A stretch of 64,000 bases of DNA from Bombyx mori (taxonomy: Eukaryota; Arthropoda; Insecta; Lepidoptera; Bombycidae): the NCBI RefSeq assembly GCF_030269925.1, contig NC_085121.1, positions 761,501 to 825,500 of the forward strand, written 5' to 3'. Shown piece after piece: positions 1-9,382 of the stretch. Made by a program: the position numbers and the translations under genes. The first letter of the stretch is position 1. Each line of letters opens with the position of its first letter. Below the pieces are notes generated by a model. That model worked only from the letters and a program-made list of their open reading frames with translations, had not been told where the DNA came from and did no database searches.

Positions 1-80
1 AGCCCCGTGAGCTCACCTACACGTTAGGGCGAAGCTGATATAGCCTCTCAATGCTATCAGCATAGGTAGGAAAAAAAGAA
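1..80 (+). mobile_element. 3' end of a jockey-like LINE tail
   Basis: The bases match the last 80 or so bases of a tail that recurs in the window (for example 58526-58718 and 61143-61402): a GAGCTCACCTAC block, a CCTCTCAA/TATCAGC stem, GGTAGG and an A-rich end. The rest of the element lies left of the window. Jockey-type coding sequence precedes the same tail at 54.3-54.9 kb, which is why I call it a LINE tail. Confidence 0.7.
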
Positions 81-83
81 GAA

Positions 84-226
84 AGAAATGCAGACAAAAA
101 CCGAACAAACCAGTTCGTCAGATGAATATTATCCCGATGTGAGAATCTAACCCAAGGGCCAACACTACCTTCGCTCCGGCAGTCAGACGTACTATATATT
201 ACGCCACTGAGCCAGTCGTACTAATA
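84..226 (-). mobile_element. Degenerate tRNA-headed SINE
   Basis: Read on the minus strand, 226-140 has an A-box-like TGGCTCAGTGG and, about 50 bases on, a B-box-like GGGTTAGATTC, the spacing of a tRNA-derived pol III promoter. The body then runs into the neighbouring LINE tail. It does not fold as a functional tRNA that I can defend. Confidence 0.45.
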
Positions 227-697
227 ATAATAGTTACTTGTATTGAAACCGGTCATAGAATTAACCTTTAATACAAGACATAAAATAAAGTTTTTTAATT
301 ACTGCTAAACTAAAGTGAATAAAATTGGTTCATTTCTATTCTGTCTTTTAAAACGTGCGTTAAAATTTTCGTTAAACGTGGTAGCCATTATATTCCGTAT
401 AATAAATACTAATTGGCTAATCCGAGTCTATCTGAATACATTGAAACGTTCCAAATTATTTATAATCTAAACTTTATTTAGGCAGGATCTGTGTTTGTTT
501 ACCTTTGTCTCTAATAGCCAATTTTGTATGCGTCACTTATTCAAACTGATCAACAAATAGCTCATTTCGTAAAGCAAAAGGACATAATGACTTGGAACCG
601 GTAAAAATCTTACCTAAAATCTTACCCTAGATTTTGAGGTTCGGATTTGTAATGCCCGTGAACACAACTCGTGCAAATAATCTTAAACAACACTTAC

Positions 698-786
698 CAA
701 AACCATGAAAGGTTTATCCTCAGCAAGACGCTAACAAGCAATGTAGCTGAACACAATCGGTGTTCCTCCTGCGTCGCCAGCCCATC
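698..786 (-). CDS. Candidate internal exon, unknown gene
   Basis: On the minus strand an 89-bp segment is bounded by a good acceptor (pyrimidine-rich, ending TTGTTTCAG) and a consensus donor (TTG then GTAAGT). One frame, entered after two bases, reads WAGDAGGTPIVFSYIAC and then TAG; another frame is open throughout (29 codons). The two-base lead fits an upstream exon ending one base into a codon, as the candidate start exon at 50480-50546 does; the pairing would be a 40-residue protein across a 50-kb intron. I do not recognise either reading. The segment lies antisense to the presumed LSm11 transcript. It could be a non-coding exon or a chance pair of splice sites. Confidence 0.3.
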
Positions 787-1113
787 CTGAAACAACACAG
801 ACATTCGGTTAATCTCGATTACGATAACTGACTTTTGGACATTAGCAATCAGATATTGATTTGGGATTCTTATAACAAAAAAAAAACTAGTTAGCGTTAG
901 TTGGTTCAGCAGAATTGTACTGCTTCATGATTCCTTCACAGTTCGAAATGGCTAGTTGCCAGTCTAATTTGGCATCGAAGTGCGAATTAAAATTTTCTAC
1001 CTATGGATAATAACTGATAACACAAAAGTGTTAAAGAATTTTTCTATGACTTAAATATACATAGTTCAATTATGTTTCACGATAACAAAGCTAATCATTG
1101 TTATTTCTTTTAG

Positions 1114-1261
1114 GTAACAACTAGGAATGAGAAAGGGATCAGAGGGCTCCTCCACGCTACCCTGGTGGCTTTCGATAAGCAATGGAATCTAGCACTTAGC
1201 GACGTTGTGGAGGAATGGACACGGAAATCGCCAAATAAAAGGAAAATACCCCCGGCCGTCG
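1114..1261 (+). CDS. Lsm11: LSm11 exon (U7 snRNP Sm-like protein), Sm1 motif
   Basis: Internal coding exon of 148 bp. It follows an acceptor ending TTTCTTTTAG and is followed by a GTAATT donor; it starts in phase 0 and ends one base into a codon. The 49 codons include NEKGIRG (residues 5-11) and LVAFDKQWNLALSDV (17-31), then a basic stretch with SPNKRK. The pattern G-x-RG followed by LVAFDK-x-WN-x-AL-x-DV is characteristic of the Sm1 motif of LSm11, which with LSm10 replaces SmD1/SmD2 in the U7 snRNP that processes replication-dependent histone pre-mRNA 3' ends. The exon has no internal Met, so a scan for ATG-started ORFs misses it. The N-terminal exons must lie left of the window; I did not find the following Sm2-motif exon in the remaining 62 kb, so either the next intron is very long or I missed a short exon. 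Confidence 0.85.
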
Positions 1262-1486
1262 GTAATTGCTATGATCACTCTTTCTGTTGTTTTTTTATTA
1301 TGGCCATACATTAATTAGCTTACTTAGTTCAGTGTCAAATGGTTTTCGTAGCCACGAATTTTATGACACTGCCAACTTTGAAACAAGTAAAGGGCGAATG
1401 AAAAAACTGCCATCCCATTCTTGTAACCGAAAAACATGACTGCTTCGTGGCATAAAGTAAGCATGATGGTGAAAATAATATATGTA

Positions 1487-1755
1487 TTTTTTTTGTCCAG
1501 GTGGGTTGACGAGCTCACGGCCTATCTGATGTTAAGTGGTTATCGGAGCCCATAGTCATCTACAACGTAAATGTTACCACGTACCTTGAGATAGTAGTTC
1601 TAAGGTGTCCGTTTTTACAGTACAATATTTGAACAATGTGTGCACAGTATTTGTTCCCTACTGGACTTTTGGCCCTATTAAATTAACACCAGAAATATGC
1701 AGACAAGTGAAACCAGCCCATGCAGACTCACAACATATCCTACCACCAATATGAC
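1487..1755 (-). mobile_element. Old, diverged Bm1-type SINE fragment
   Basis: Matches the Bm1-type body in order (T-run, GAGCTC, TTAAGTGGTTA, GGAGCCCATAG, CATCTACAACGTAAATG, CTTGAGAT) but with many changes. The far end near 1715-1750 keeps only weak similarity to the CACAAGAGGTCCTACCACCA block. Older than the next copy. Confidence 0.6.
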
Positions 1756-1814
1756 CTCCTGCTGAGAACTGCCCAATAAATGACGTCATTTTTAAATAAC
1801 TCCTGTGTCTACGA

Positions 1815-2059
1815 TTTTTTTTTTTATTGCTTAGATGTGTGGACGAGCTCCAGCCCACCTGGTGTTAAGTGGTTACTGGAGCCCATGGAGATCTACAACG
1901 TAAATGCGCCACCCACCTTGAGATATAAGTTCTAAGATCTCAGTATAGTTACAACGGCTGCCCCACCCTTCAAACCGAAACGCATTACTGCTTCACGGCA
2001 GAAATAGGCAGGGCGGTGGTGCCTACCCGCGCGGACTCACAAGAGGTCCTACCACCAGT
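1815..2059 (-). mobile_element. Bm1-type SINE, 5'-truncated
   Basis: Clean copy beginning in the T-run/ATTGCTTAG block and ending at CCTACCACCAGT. Most copies in this window break at or near this same point (sense ACTGGTGGTAGG), so 5' truncation here is a habit of the family. Confidence 0.85.
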
Positions 2060-2689
2060 AAAATTGTGAAATTGATAAACAGGTAGACCAGTTCCTAAGG
2101 GTACAGCATCGACTATATCGACCGTTCCTAAAGTCATTGAAAATCCGCTCGGCAAAGGAATGTGGCAATGCACTCGGTATTTACCCCAGTTACTGGTCAG
2201 AGGTGAGCACGTCGTAATCATTAACATAGTGGAACGATAATATACGCAGGAGCACAACTCTATCGTTGCGTTCTGGTAATTTTATAAACTATACCATAAT
2301 ATTGGTGGCATCAATTGAACTATGGCAGCATCAGACTAACTCGGCTAGAAATTTTTATTTAAACGGTTTCTCTGATTAAAATATGTTTGTTTACATTTAA
2401 TTAGCTTTTAAGTATTCCAGCGTAAAATGTAATATAATTAATGTAAATTGGTGTATATTATATCAGAAAAAATATATTCGAATCTCTGCAAAAAAAAAGG
2501 TGATGTACTTGTGATTTAAGTTTAGACTATTCTGTATTATTCGAATCCTGGTTCTTTTGATTATTAATTGATTAATTGCTCAGTGCGCTAATTTTAATAA
2601 GGACGCTAAGGCGATTAAACCGGCTTGTAACCATTATTGTCTATTTTGAAAAGACTAAAATATTTTTGGTCCAATAATCTTTAAGAAGG
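2060..2689. other. No gene recognised
   Basis: AT-rich unique-looking sequence with short A and T runs. The reading frame through 2081-2257 continues out of the SINE and has no coding character. Nothing else seen. Confidence 0.5.
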
Positions 2690-2694
2690 CTCAT

Positions 2695-2826
2695 AGGCAG
2701 AAGTGCGCTGGTCGGACCAGATACGTTCCACTCTCAACACTTCAGTCCACGTTGCTATCCACACAGCCGAGGATAGGCAGGAGCGGCGCAGGATAATCCA
2801 GAAGAAAGTTATTAGACGAGGCCTGG
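2695..2826 (+). pseudogene. LINE reverse transcriptase C-terminal relic
   Basis: A plus-strand frame without stops reads VRWSDQIRSTLNTSVHVAI, then HTAEDR and RRIIQKKVIRRG. The RWSDQI, AEDR and basic ending are typical of the extreme C-terminus of RTE-like LINE proteins; RWSDQI also occurs in the relic at 31.9 kb. It runs directly into a different LINE tail at 2827, so the two are either joined by insertion or are one chimeric copy. Confidence 0.55.
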
Positions 2827-2939
2827 TAGGCAGCGGCGTGGCCCTTGGCATTGCTGACGTCCATGAACGATGGTGACCACTTACCATCAGGTGGGCCGTA
2901 TGCTCGTCTGCCTACAAAGGCAATAACAAATAAAAAAAG
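2827..2939 (+). mobile_element. Family-B LINE 3' end
   Basis: Sense order: GGCAGCGGC, TTGGCATTGCTGA, GTCCATG, ACCATCAGGTGGGCCGTATG, CTCGTCTGCCTACAA, GGCAATAA, A-rich end. The same tail follows an RT C-terminal ORF at 18.7-19.05 kb, which identifies it as the 3' end of a non-LTR element. Confidence 0.75.
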
Positions 2940-4256
2940 GCCACGACGAGCATTGAGGATTATTGACGCAACGAGGAGGATTCTTTATTTTAGAAGAAAC
3001 AAATTTTCTGATCTTAATTTTCTCCGACATGTAACTATATTAATGATACGTGGGAGAATAGATTAGTTTGTGATTCGACAAATTCTGGTTACTTGAGTAA
3101 CGTTTAAAAATGGATGATATTATTTTTGGATATTGTTTTTTTTTGTCGGCCCCCTTAAACACTGTTAGGGGATTCCCGGTGATTGGTAAAAGTGGCTCAG
3201 GACTCCAAGGCCATAAAGCCTCATCCTAAATTTACATATAGCATGGATTATTTTGATTTAAACTTAAATGAGATTTGGTTACATTTAGTTTCTATCATCA
3301 CAGTTACTATTAGATAGTAAGATAGAATAGAAATAATATTTTATCACGCACTGATTGTGATAGTGTGTTTACAAAAACGATAAAATATTGAAGGCTTTGT
3401 AAAAAACACTTTGAAACGATTTATCACAGAAGGAAGGCTTATTGTAAATAATCTGACAGTTCACGTCTCGTAGATTTTTTTTTGTATATTTGACGACACT
3501 CGAGAGCACTGCGACGTGTGATGTGTGTTCACGGGTGCTCACAGTTGAAAATGCGTTAAAAACGTATTTATATTTTTAATGGTGAAGGATGCGTGTTGGT
3601 AAGTCAAGTCCGTCAGTTATCAATGACGCCGGAATGTTAGGCGCATTCATCTCAAACTCAGTGCAAAGCACGTGTCACGCAATCACCGGTTCAATCCGGG
3701 TGGTACGTGGCCTTAAGTAATAGAGATTGACATTGTGGAGGGTAATCCTAAAATGGATGTGAGAGAGACATTTGAAACACGTTGGAGATGTATACGCCAA
3801 TTGTATCTGCGTCTCATTAGAATAAGATGTGATATGCTTTTGCAAGGCTACAGTAATCATGGATTAGTAAATAGATTTGTTTAATTATTTTTAAGTAAAT
3901 ATATATATATATATTTTTTTTAATTAATGTTTCTGGTTTTTATTTTACATTCGACGATAATCACTGACTCATTAGATTACTTTTGCGTCTTACATTTTCC
4001 CTTTTGTTTTGGTATTGACATTTTCAAAATACTATTGATTATTTTGTATTCAATGTTTGTAAACTCGTCAGCTTTTTTTAAACTAAATGAAATTCGCTTG
4101 ACGAGCTGTGATGAAAATTGTGCTGAAATGTCTTTGCGTAGCAATGTATAGATATTATTTATATATTACACGAAGGTACTTTAGATAATATGACTATTAC
4201 TTTCACTATAAAATTTTTTGTGTCCTGATCTATTTGCTCTATAACAGCTCTATAGT
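2940..4256. other. No gene recognised; one B-box-like site
   Basis: Mostly AT-rich. At 3684-3702 CACCGGTTCAATCCGGGTG is a short inverted repeat containing a perfect pol III B-box; upstream bases are only loosely tRNA-like, so it is probably a decayed SINE. A (TA)n run lies at 3899-3914. Frames in 3675-3860 and 3927-4151 show no family signature. Confidence 0.4.
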
Positions 4257-4499
4257 AAGTGGTAGGACCTCTTGTGAGTCCGCACGGGTAAGTATCCCCA
4301 CCCTGCCTATTTCTGCCGTGAAGCAGTAATGTGTTTCGGTTTGAAGAGTGGGGCAGCCGTTGTAACTATACTGAGACTTTAGAACTTATATCTCAAGGTG
4401 GGTGGCGTATTTACGTCGTAGATGTCTATGGGTTCTAGTAACCACTTAACGCCAGGTGAGCTGTGAGCTCGTTCACCCATCTAAACAATAAAAAAAAAT
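4257..4499 (+). mobile_element. Bm1-type SINE, 5'-truncated
   Basis: Starts at GTGGTAGGACCTCTTGTGAG and ends CCATCTAAACAATAAAAA. Complete tail, no tRNA head. Confidence 0.85.
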
Positions 4500-4501
4500 A
4501 T

Positions 4502-4717
4502 TTTGGTGTAAATACAATTTAGTTTGGTCTAGTTGAATCTTGATTTGAATTTTGCACTGAGGTTTTTGACGAACCTGTGCGCTCAATGAAAAAGCTGGAG
4601 AATTTTCGAAAACAAAACAAAACTTTGGCTAACAAGTTTATTGACGAAGATTCTGGGCACTTTAAACGTCACGTAACGACTTGTGTTCGCGAAGCAATAA
4701 AAGAAATTGAAAAATAA
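4502..4717 (+). pseudogene. Repeated coding relic, family E copy 1
   Basis: A frame open from 4544 to the TAA at 4715-4717 encodes about 57 residues including FRKQNKTLANKFIDEDSG and DEDSGHFKRHVTTCVREA, ending in a Lys/Glu-rich tail. A second copy at 32378-33013 keeps the frame and most residues (DEDSGHFKRH and TTC-I-REA), with changes falling mainly at tolerated positions. That suggests the C-terminus of a transposon-encoded protein. I do not recognise the family. A stop at 4541 closes the frame upstream, so this copy is at best a terminal fragment. Confidence 0.5.
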
Positions 4718-4864
4718 AAATAGAAGATTCTTAATCGCTCTCATTAACAAACAGGGTTCGATTGAATCGTCAATCACGTGGAAATAATTATATGCACCCG
4801 AGATTAAGTTGTGTGAGCGTCGTCAATCCAAATTTAAATTGTTGCATAGAGTTGGTGAACAATA

Positions 4865-5010
4865 ATAAGCCGCGAACACCCTAGATCGGTTGCTAGCCGC
4901 GGGATCTCGTGGAAAGCCACAGAGCCGAGGTCAGCGGCCGGGCCGACGCCCGCTAGTGTGGAAATGAGAAAATTCTCGGACAATACGCGCTTCCCGGTTC
5001 AACCACTGCA
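4865..5010. other. GC-rich island, function unknown
   Basis: About 145 bp of CpG-rich sequence in an AT-rich neighbourhood, just left of the mariner. No repeat match within the window and no convincing frame. Could be a fragment of a GC-rich mobile element or a regulatory island. Confidence 0.3.
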
Positions 5011-5239
5011 CTGCACCAGAGAACTCGCACATACCCCGTATACTTACAAAACACTAAAGTCAACACACAGAAATAATAGGGGTTAAAGTATGAAATTGCC
5101 GTTTTATTCATACGCTTTTATTAGCTTCAGACATCTTTGAACATGATTTTGATCCCCTTCAAAACGTCGGATTAAGTCGAAATTTGGTATACTTATTAAG
5201 GACCGATGACAATTCAACATTAAAAATTGATAATAGTTT

Positions 5240-5356
5240 AAAAAAACAAACAAAACACGCTTTTATAGAAAATCCAACTAAAAAATAGAAAATAAATTTT
5301 AATAAATTTGAATTAAAACAGTGTAAAAAAATGATTTTATTGTAAAAAAAGCGTGC
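5240..5356 (-). repeat. Repeat inserted in the mariner, partner of 59319-59444
   Basis: The reverse complement matches 59319-59444 closely, including TACAATAAAATCAT, TTATTTTCTATTTTTTAGTT and CTATAAAAGCGT. The flank 5140-5240 (ATCCGACGTTTTGAAGGGG on the minus strand) looks like part of the same inserted element. Family unknown. Confidence 0.6.
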
Positions 5357-5626
5357 GGTGCATGGTATCAGTGGTTATAAATATTTTATGAAGATATGAG
5401 TAGAAAGGTTATTTTGATAATATCCTGAAAAGCACCCCACGCTTTTGTTTAAACTATTATTTATTGTAATAAGTACTTCGAATTGACATAGAACCTTCAT
5501 AGTTTGAGATTTCTTTTCAAATGGAGACTCTTTTCAAATGGTACATATGAGATTCTTCTTTTAAAAAATGTGCAACATTTGACTATCGACTTTCAGTTGT
5601 TTTTTTATTCACCTTAGACAAGAAAG

Positions 5627-5875
5627 GTGGAACTGCAATTAGAAACCATTCGTCACCCTCCGTATTCGTCAGACCTTGCTCCAACGGACTACCATTTTTT
5701 TCGTGATTTGGACAATTTTCTACGTGATAAAAAGTTTTCTTCCCAGGAGGCAGTACAAAATGCTTTCACACAGTTTGTAGAATCTAGATCACCAGAGTTC
5801 TATCGCAAAGGTATAAATGACCTTCCTAGTAGATGGCAGCAATGTATAGATAATAACGGTAGATATTTTGATTAA
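5627..5875 (+). pseudogene. Mariner transposase C-terminal fragment
   Basis: Codes for about 82 residues ending in TAA. HPPYSSDLAPTDYHFF near residue 11 is the conserved block holding the last catalytic aspartate of mariner transposases, followed by the usual LRDKKF, FYRKGI, LPSRWQQCI and NGRYFD landmarks to the C-terminus. A full protein would be near 345 residues, so about three quarters, including the DNA-binding domain and the first two aspartates, is gone. The in-frame ATG at 5627 is not the original start. It sits inside matched inverted repeats, so it is a dead relic. Confidence 0.85.
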
Positions 5876-5948
5876 ATAAATATGTTAAATGAAAAAAAAA
5901 CGAATTTCAATTTTTCAGTACAAATCGGCAATTTCATACGTTAACCCC

Positions 5949-6702
5949 TAATACACACTAAACCTACAAGCTCGAAATTTGGTTGAACATTTTCTTGAGA
6001 CACGTTGAGGAGTTTGGAACATTTAGTTATTTCATCCCTAAAAGCGAGTCAAAGTTTATTTGGATAAACATTAATGTTATACTTTTAGTGTTGCCATTGT
6101 GCAAATATAGTATAGAAGTAATTAAATAACACTGGATTTTTTTATTTAAAGTTCAACACTGGTGAGACCTAGTACTCCACGTGTGTGTCCTTGTAATCAT
6201 TCCAACAATGCGTTAGGAGGTTCAAATGTATTAATACCAATATAGGCTCTGCTGCCGTCGGAAAATACTAATTTGCTTGTCAAAAATTATTTAAAGCTCA
6301 TCGGAAATCCCACGCTTTTTTGAAAGACTTATATTAGGCCGACTAGTTTTCAAATTGACTTCTATAATGTTTTTCGACACGATACTGATGCAACACTTAC
6401 TTAAACAGATGGGTCTATCTCAAAATCCTACCTTCGATCGGCACCACGTGGCCCGTTACGGCTTCAAAGCTCAGGGTCATGCTTTTATTGATTATAATTG
6501 TTTTCTACCCCCGAGCGTGGGTGCGTTGGGTGGCCGCCAGGGGGCGTCGCCCGGCCATTGTCTCCGACACGATTGTAAACAGAAATAGACGCGATGCATC
6601 ATATGTGAACTCTTTATGCGTGTCAGAGAGAAATCACGTGATTAGAAAAACGTTTTCTGAAGTTCACGCCTTCGGATACGATGATTTGAGCCGATATAGA
6701 TT
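5949..6702. other. Low-copy sequence with a GC-rich core and CTCF-like site
   Basis: The first 400 bp are AT-rich and featureless. About 6430-6640 is GC-rich with two overlapping open frames (6355-6588 and 6479-6736) that match no family I know. The core contains GCCGCCAGGGGGCGTC (6534-6549). Confidence 0.4.
6534..6549 (+). promoter_or_regulatory. Candidate CTCF/insulator motif
   Basis: GCCGCCAGGGGGCGTC fits the vertebrate CTCF core (CC-x-x-x-AGGGGGCGC type) in nearly every informative position. It lies in a GC-rich, repeat-free patch. Lepidoptera do have a CTCF orthologue, but occupancy cannot be inferred from sequence alone. Confidence 0.35.
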
Positions 6703-7043
6703 AGACAAATGTTCACAATTGACTTCCAAAAGGTAAAGGAATCACACATCGTGTAATAAAAATCAAACCCTCAAAATTATAATTTGCGTAATTACTGGTG
6801 GTAGGACCTCTTGTGAATCCGTGCGGGTGGGTACCACCACCCTGCCTATTTCGGCCGTGAAGCAGTAATGTGTTTCGGTTTGAAGGGTGGGGCAGCCGTT
6901 GTAACTATACTTGATACCTTAGAACTTATATCTCAAGATGGGTGGCGCGTTTACGTTGTAGATGTCTATGGGCGCTAGCAGTAACCACTTAACACCAGGT
7001 GGGCTGTGAGTTCGTCCATCCCATCTAAGCAATAAAAAAAAAC
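6703..7043 (+). mobile_element. Bm1-type SINE, longer copy without tRNA head
   Basis: Contains the middle region missing from most copies (AAATGTTCAC, GACTTCC, GGAATCA, AATAAAAATCAAACCC, AATTTGCGTAATTA) followed by the usual tail. Together with 32428-32864 it proves that the short tail copies belong to the tRNA-headed SINE. Confidence 0.85.
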
Positions 7044-7910
7044 TTGATATGATGGCTTTGCGGCTGAAAAACCGGGTCCGTAATTGTTACCGCCAAAATC
7101 AGATCTTACACACCAACGATTCTGATAGGATCTATTTGAAACCTAACTAATAGGGCCTTGTTTATGTGTCTGAATAAAAAAATTCCACTTCTACGCAGTT
7201 TACGCGTTACGACGATCCGATAAACAAAGCTGGCCGCCCGCGCTGTGCTCTGAGCACTGACCAAACCCAACGCGCGAGACCTTCGCTTGTGCTAACGCGG
7301 AAACAAACGTAAAAATGTTTTTGTTTATTAATAAACAAGGCCGCTCAACATTTATATAACGAGTGATAATGATAACAAATATAACCTTGCTTCTAACATA
7401 TATATGATTGGTATATTGTGCTTCAAATTTGTTTGAAGGTTTTGATTGATGTTACATTTTTTCGAAAGAATCTCGATTCGCTCCGTGAATAATTACCTTT
7501 CTCAAAAAATGTATATAACTAGGAAAAAATCGAGAATGATGTATGTTTCAATGATGCATTCTTAACATTCTCGCCGACTGGATGGTGTGGTATACACCCG
7601 TGAATCTGCTGGAAGCGGTCAGCACACGTGCGATTGAGGGGAGTCTGTCTCCAGCAATGAGCATCTTTCGAATCCATAGATTTTATTCCCTCTTGGTCGC
7701 TATAGAGACTGTACTCATGTACATTATCCTTTAAAACGAACGACACGTGGAATACTACGACGTATGGAACATAACGCGGTGTGCCAAAATAATTTCGTAG
7801 TTATCATGGAATATATGAACAAATATATGTATGTATATGATGTGCGCTATACATAAATCAGTGTACTCAAATTGGAAAGACGCCCGCTGTACTCGTATCG
7901 AGTCGAGCGA
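7044..7910. other. No gene recognised
   Basis: A minus-strand frame at 7519-7746 reads through RQTPLNRTCADRFQQIHG; it resembles no domain I can name and may be repeat-derived. A CpG-rich patch lies at 7195-7300. The rest is AT-rich. Confidence 0.35.
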
Positions 7911-8122
7911 CTAAACCGGATTTTTTTTTCCTAGCTAAGCTGATGGTTTAGAGAGACCATGTCAGCGTCGCCGGGCTAGTAGGTGAGCTCACGGAGCTCA
8001 AACCTGACGATGTTGTTAACACCATCCCTAGCCAGAGCAGTGCTTCGCAGAATCTACCACCGGGTCGGAAACGAGACCCACTGAGAAGATCCGGCAAGAA
8101 ACTCAGTGGGCTAAACCGGATT
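7911..8122 (-). mobile_element. LINE 3' end with intact target duplication
   Basis: The jockey-like tail occupies 7923-8110 on the minus strand (TTTCTTGCCGGATCTTCTCA to the A-rich end). It is flanked by CTAAACCGGATT at 7911-7922 and 8111-8122, a perfect 12-bp duplication. This shows a finished, severely 5'-truncated target-primed insertion rather than a decayed fragment. Confidence 0.85.
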
Positions 8123-8214
8123 CAAATCGTATGGCAGCTACACACACATTCTTCTAAAAACAACGTTTATATACACTAACATCGTCCATTATGAAAAAAT
8201 AACTATTTACACGA

Positions 8215-8465
8215 TCATCATCATTCTCCTGCCCTTCTCCGAGTCACTTGGTGTCGGCGCAACATGTTTTCTTCTTCCATACTCCTCTATCATATACCAT
8301 TTCTTCGCTCACTCCCCTCTTACACATATCTTTCACGCAATCCATCCATTTCTTCTTAGGTCCACCTCTTCCTCTATATCCTTCCACATTAATAGTTAAC
8401 ACTCTGTTATTAACCTCATTTTCATTTCGTCTCATCACATTATGTCCATACCATCCCATTTACAC
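8215..8465 (-). pseudogene. RTE-type LINE C-terminus and 3' end
   Basis: The minus strand codes GWYGHNVMRRNENEVNNRVL, then RGRGGPKKKWMDCVKDMC and WKKKTCCADTK. This is the standard C-terminal tail of RTE-like proteins, with the HVMRR, GRG-x-PKK-W and WKK-x-x-CADPK landmarks. After the stop the sequence ends in a short ATGATGATGAT run at 8215-8227, the usual RTE end. Only about 70 residues remain. Confidence 0.75.
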
Positions 8466-8875
8466 GATGTTGAAGAAAAAATCTGGAAAAGATCATCACA
8501 AAAATTGGTAGCAGCACTCAAGTCGTGATGTCCACGTAAGATATATAATAATATACATACACTTCTGAAACCATGAGACTTTAAGCTTTCGCCATATTGA
8601 AAATGAAGTGTCCTGTGTTGTTTCCTGGCGAGGGTCGAACCACTGGATGACCAACGACGAAGAATTCGGTTCTATATCGACACTACGTGGTCTGAGTTCG
8701 TTTTCCTCCCGCCCGTTGGAAAAACTTTAGTAAATAAACCAATATTTTTACCTACCAAAGGATTATGGCGAAGTCCTACTAGTTATCTTCTACAAAGTGT
8801 ATGTCGTCCTAGTACTTGAAATTGTAGTCCCAATTGTGGTATATAACGACCGTTCCTTCAAAATAGAACGAATAA
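8466..8875. other. Possible decayed SINE, otherwise nothing
   Basis: On the minus strand near 8625-8650 GTGGTTCGACCCTCG resembles a B-box, with an uncertain A-box 60 bases earlier. No coding signal. Confidence 0.3.
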
Positions 8876-9119
8876 TTTTTTTAATTGCTTATATGGGTGG
8901 ACGAGCTCACAGCCCACCTGGTGTTAAGTAGTTACTGGAGCCCATAGACATTTACAACGTACATGCGCCACCCACCTTGAGATATAAGTTCTAAGATCTC
9001 AGTATAGTTACAACGGCTGCTCCACCTTTCAAACCGAAACGCATTACTGCTTCACGGCAGAAATAGGCAGGGCGGTGGTACCTACCCGCGCGGACTCACA
9101 AGAGGTCCTACCACCAGTA
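8876..9119 (-). mobile_element. Bm1-type SINE, 5'-truncated
   Basis: Clean tail copy ending at CCTACCACCAGT; same breakpoint as 1815-2059. Confidence 0.85.
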
Positions 9120-9207
9120 AGTTTGCTCGGCGGCAGAATTAGGTAGCATGATGGTACTGTTCCGTTAGACCATATAATACGCCCAATCACAGTACGCTAG
9201 TATGACG

Positions 9208-9382
9208 CTGTGTGCTTAGTGCGAGTTTTTTAACGTTCTCGATCGCGTAAAAGTTAACTCAAATGTGTATGGACATGGAAGAACTTTCCTTTTTTACCGC
9301 TGGGGGCAGTGTTCCAACTCCGTGTAAATTTGAGTTGACTTTAACGCGATCGAGAAGTTAAAAACTCGCACTAAGCACACAG
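9208..9382. mobile_element. Palindromic MITE, copy 1 (intact)
   Basis: 175 bp that are nearly one inverted repeat: the left arm begins CTGTGTGCTTAGTGCGAGTT, continues with an AACGTTCTCGAT block and AACTCAAAT, and the right arm is its complement. A GC-rich loop (about 9297-9313) holds ACCGCTGGGGGCAGTG. Two more copies lie at 16665-17086 (interrupted) and 42786-42943. No coding capacity. Confidence 0.8.

Larger units (their letters stand above)
5079..5948 (+). mobile_element. Mariner-type DNA transposon, deleted and interrupted
   Basis: Terminal inverted repeats at 5079-5101 and 5926-5948 match at 22 of 23 positions (GGGGTTAA, A or C, GTATGAAATTGCCG) and are flanked by TA on both sides, the mariner target duplication. 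The 870-bp element keeps only the transposase C-terminus (5627-5875). Its left half (about 5105-5356) is filled by a different repeat that recurs inverted at 59.3-59.44 kb. Non-functional. Confidence 0.8.

Noticed and set aside
1658..2257. Minus-strand ORFs near 1.7-2.3 kb
   Set aside because: They read through Bm1-type SINE copies.
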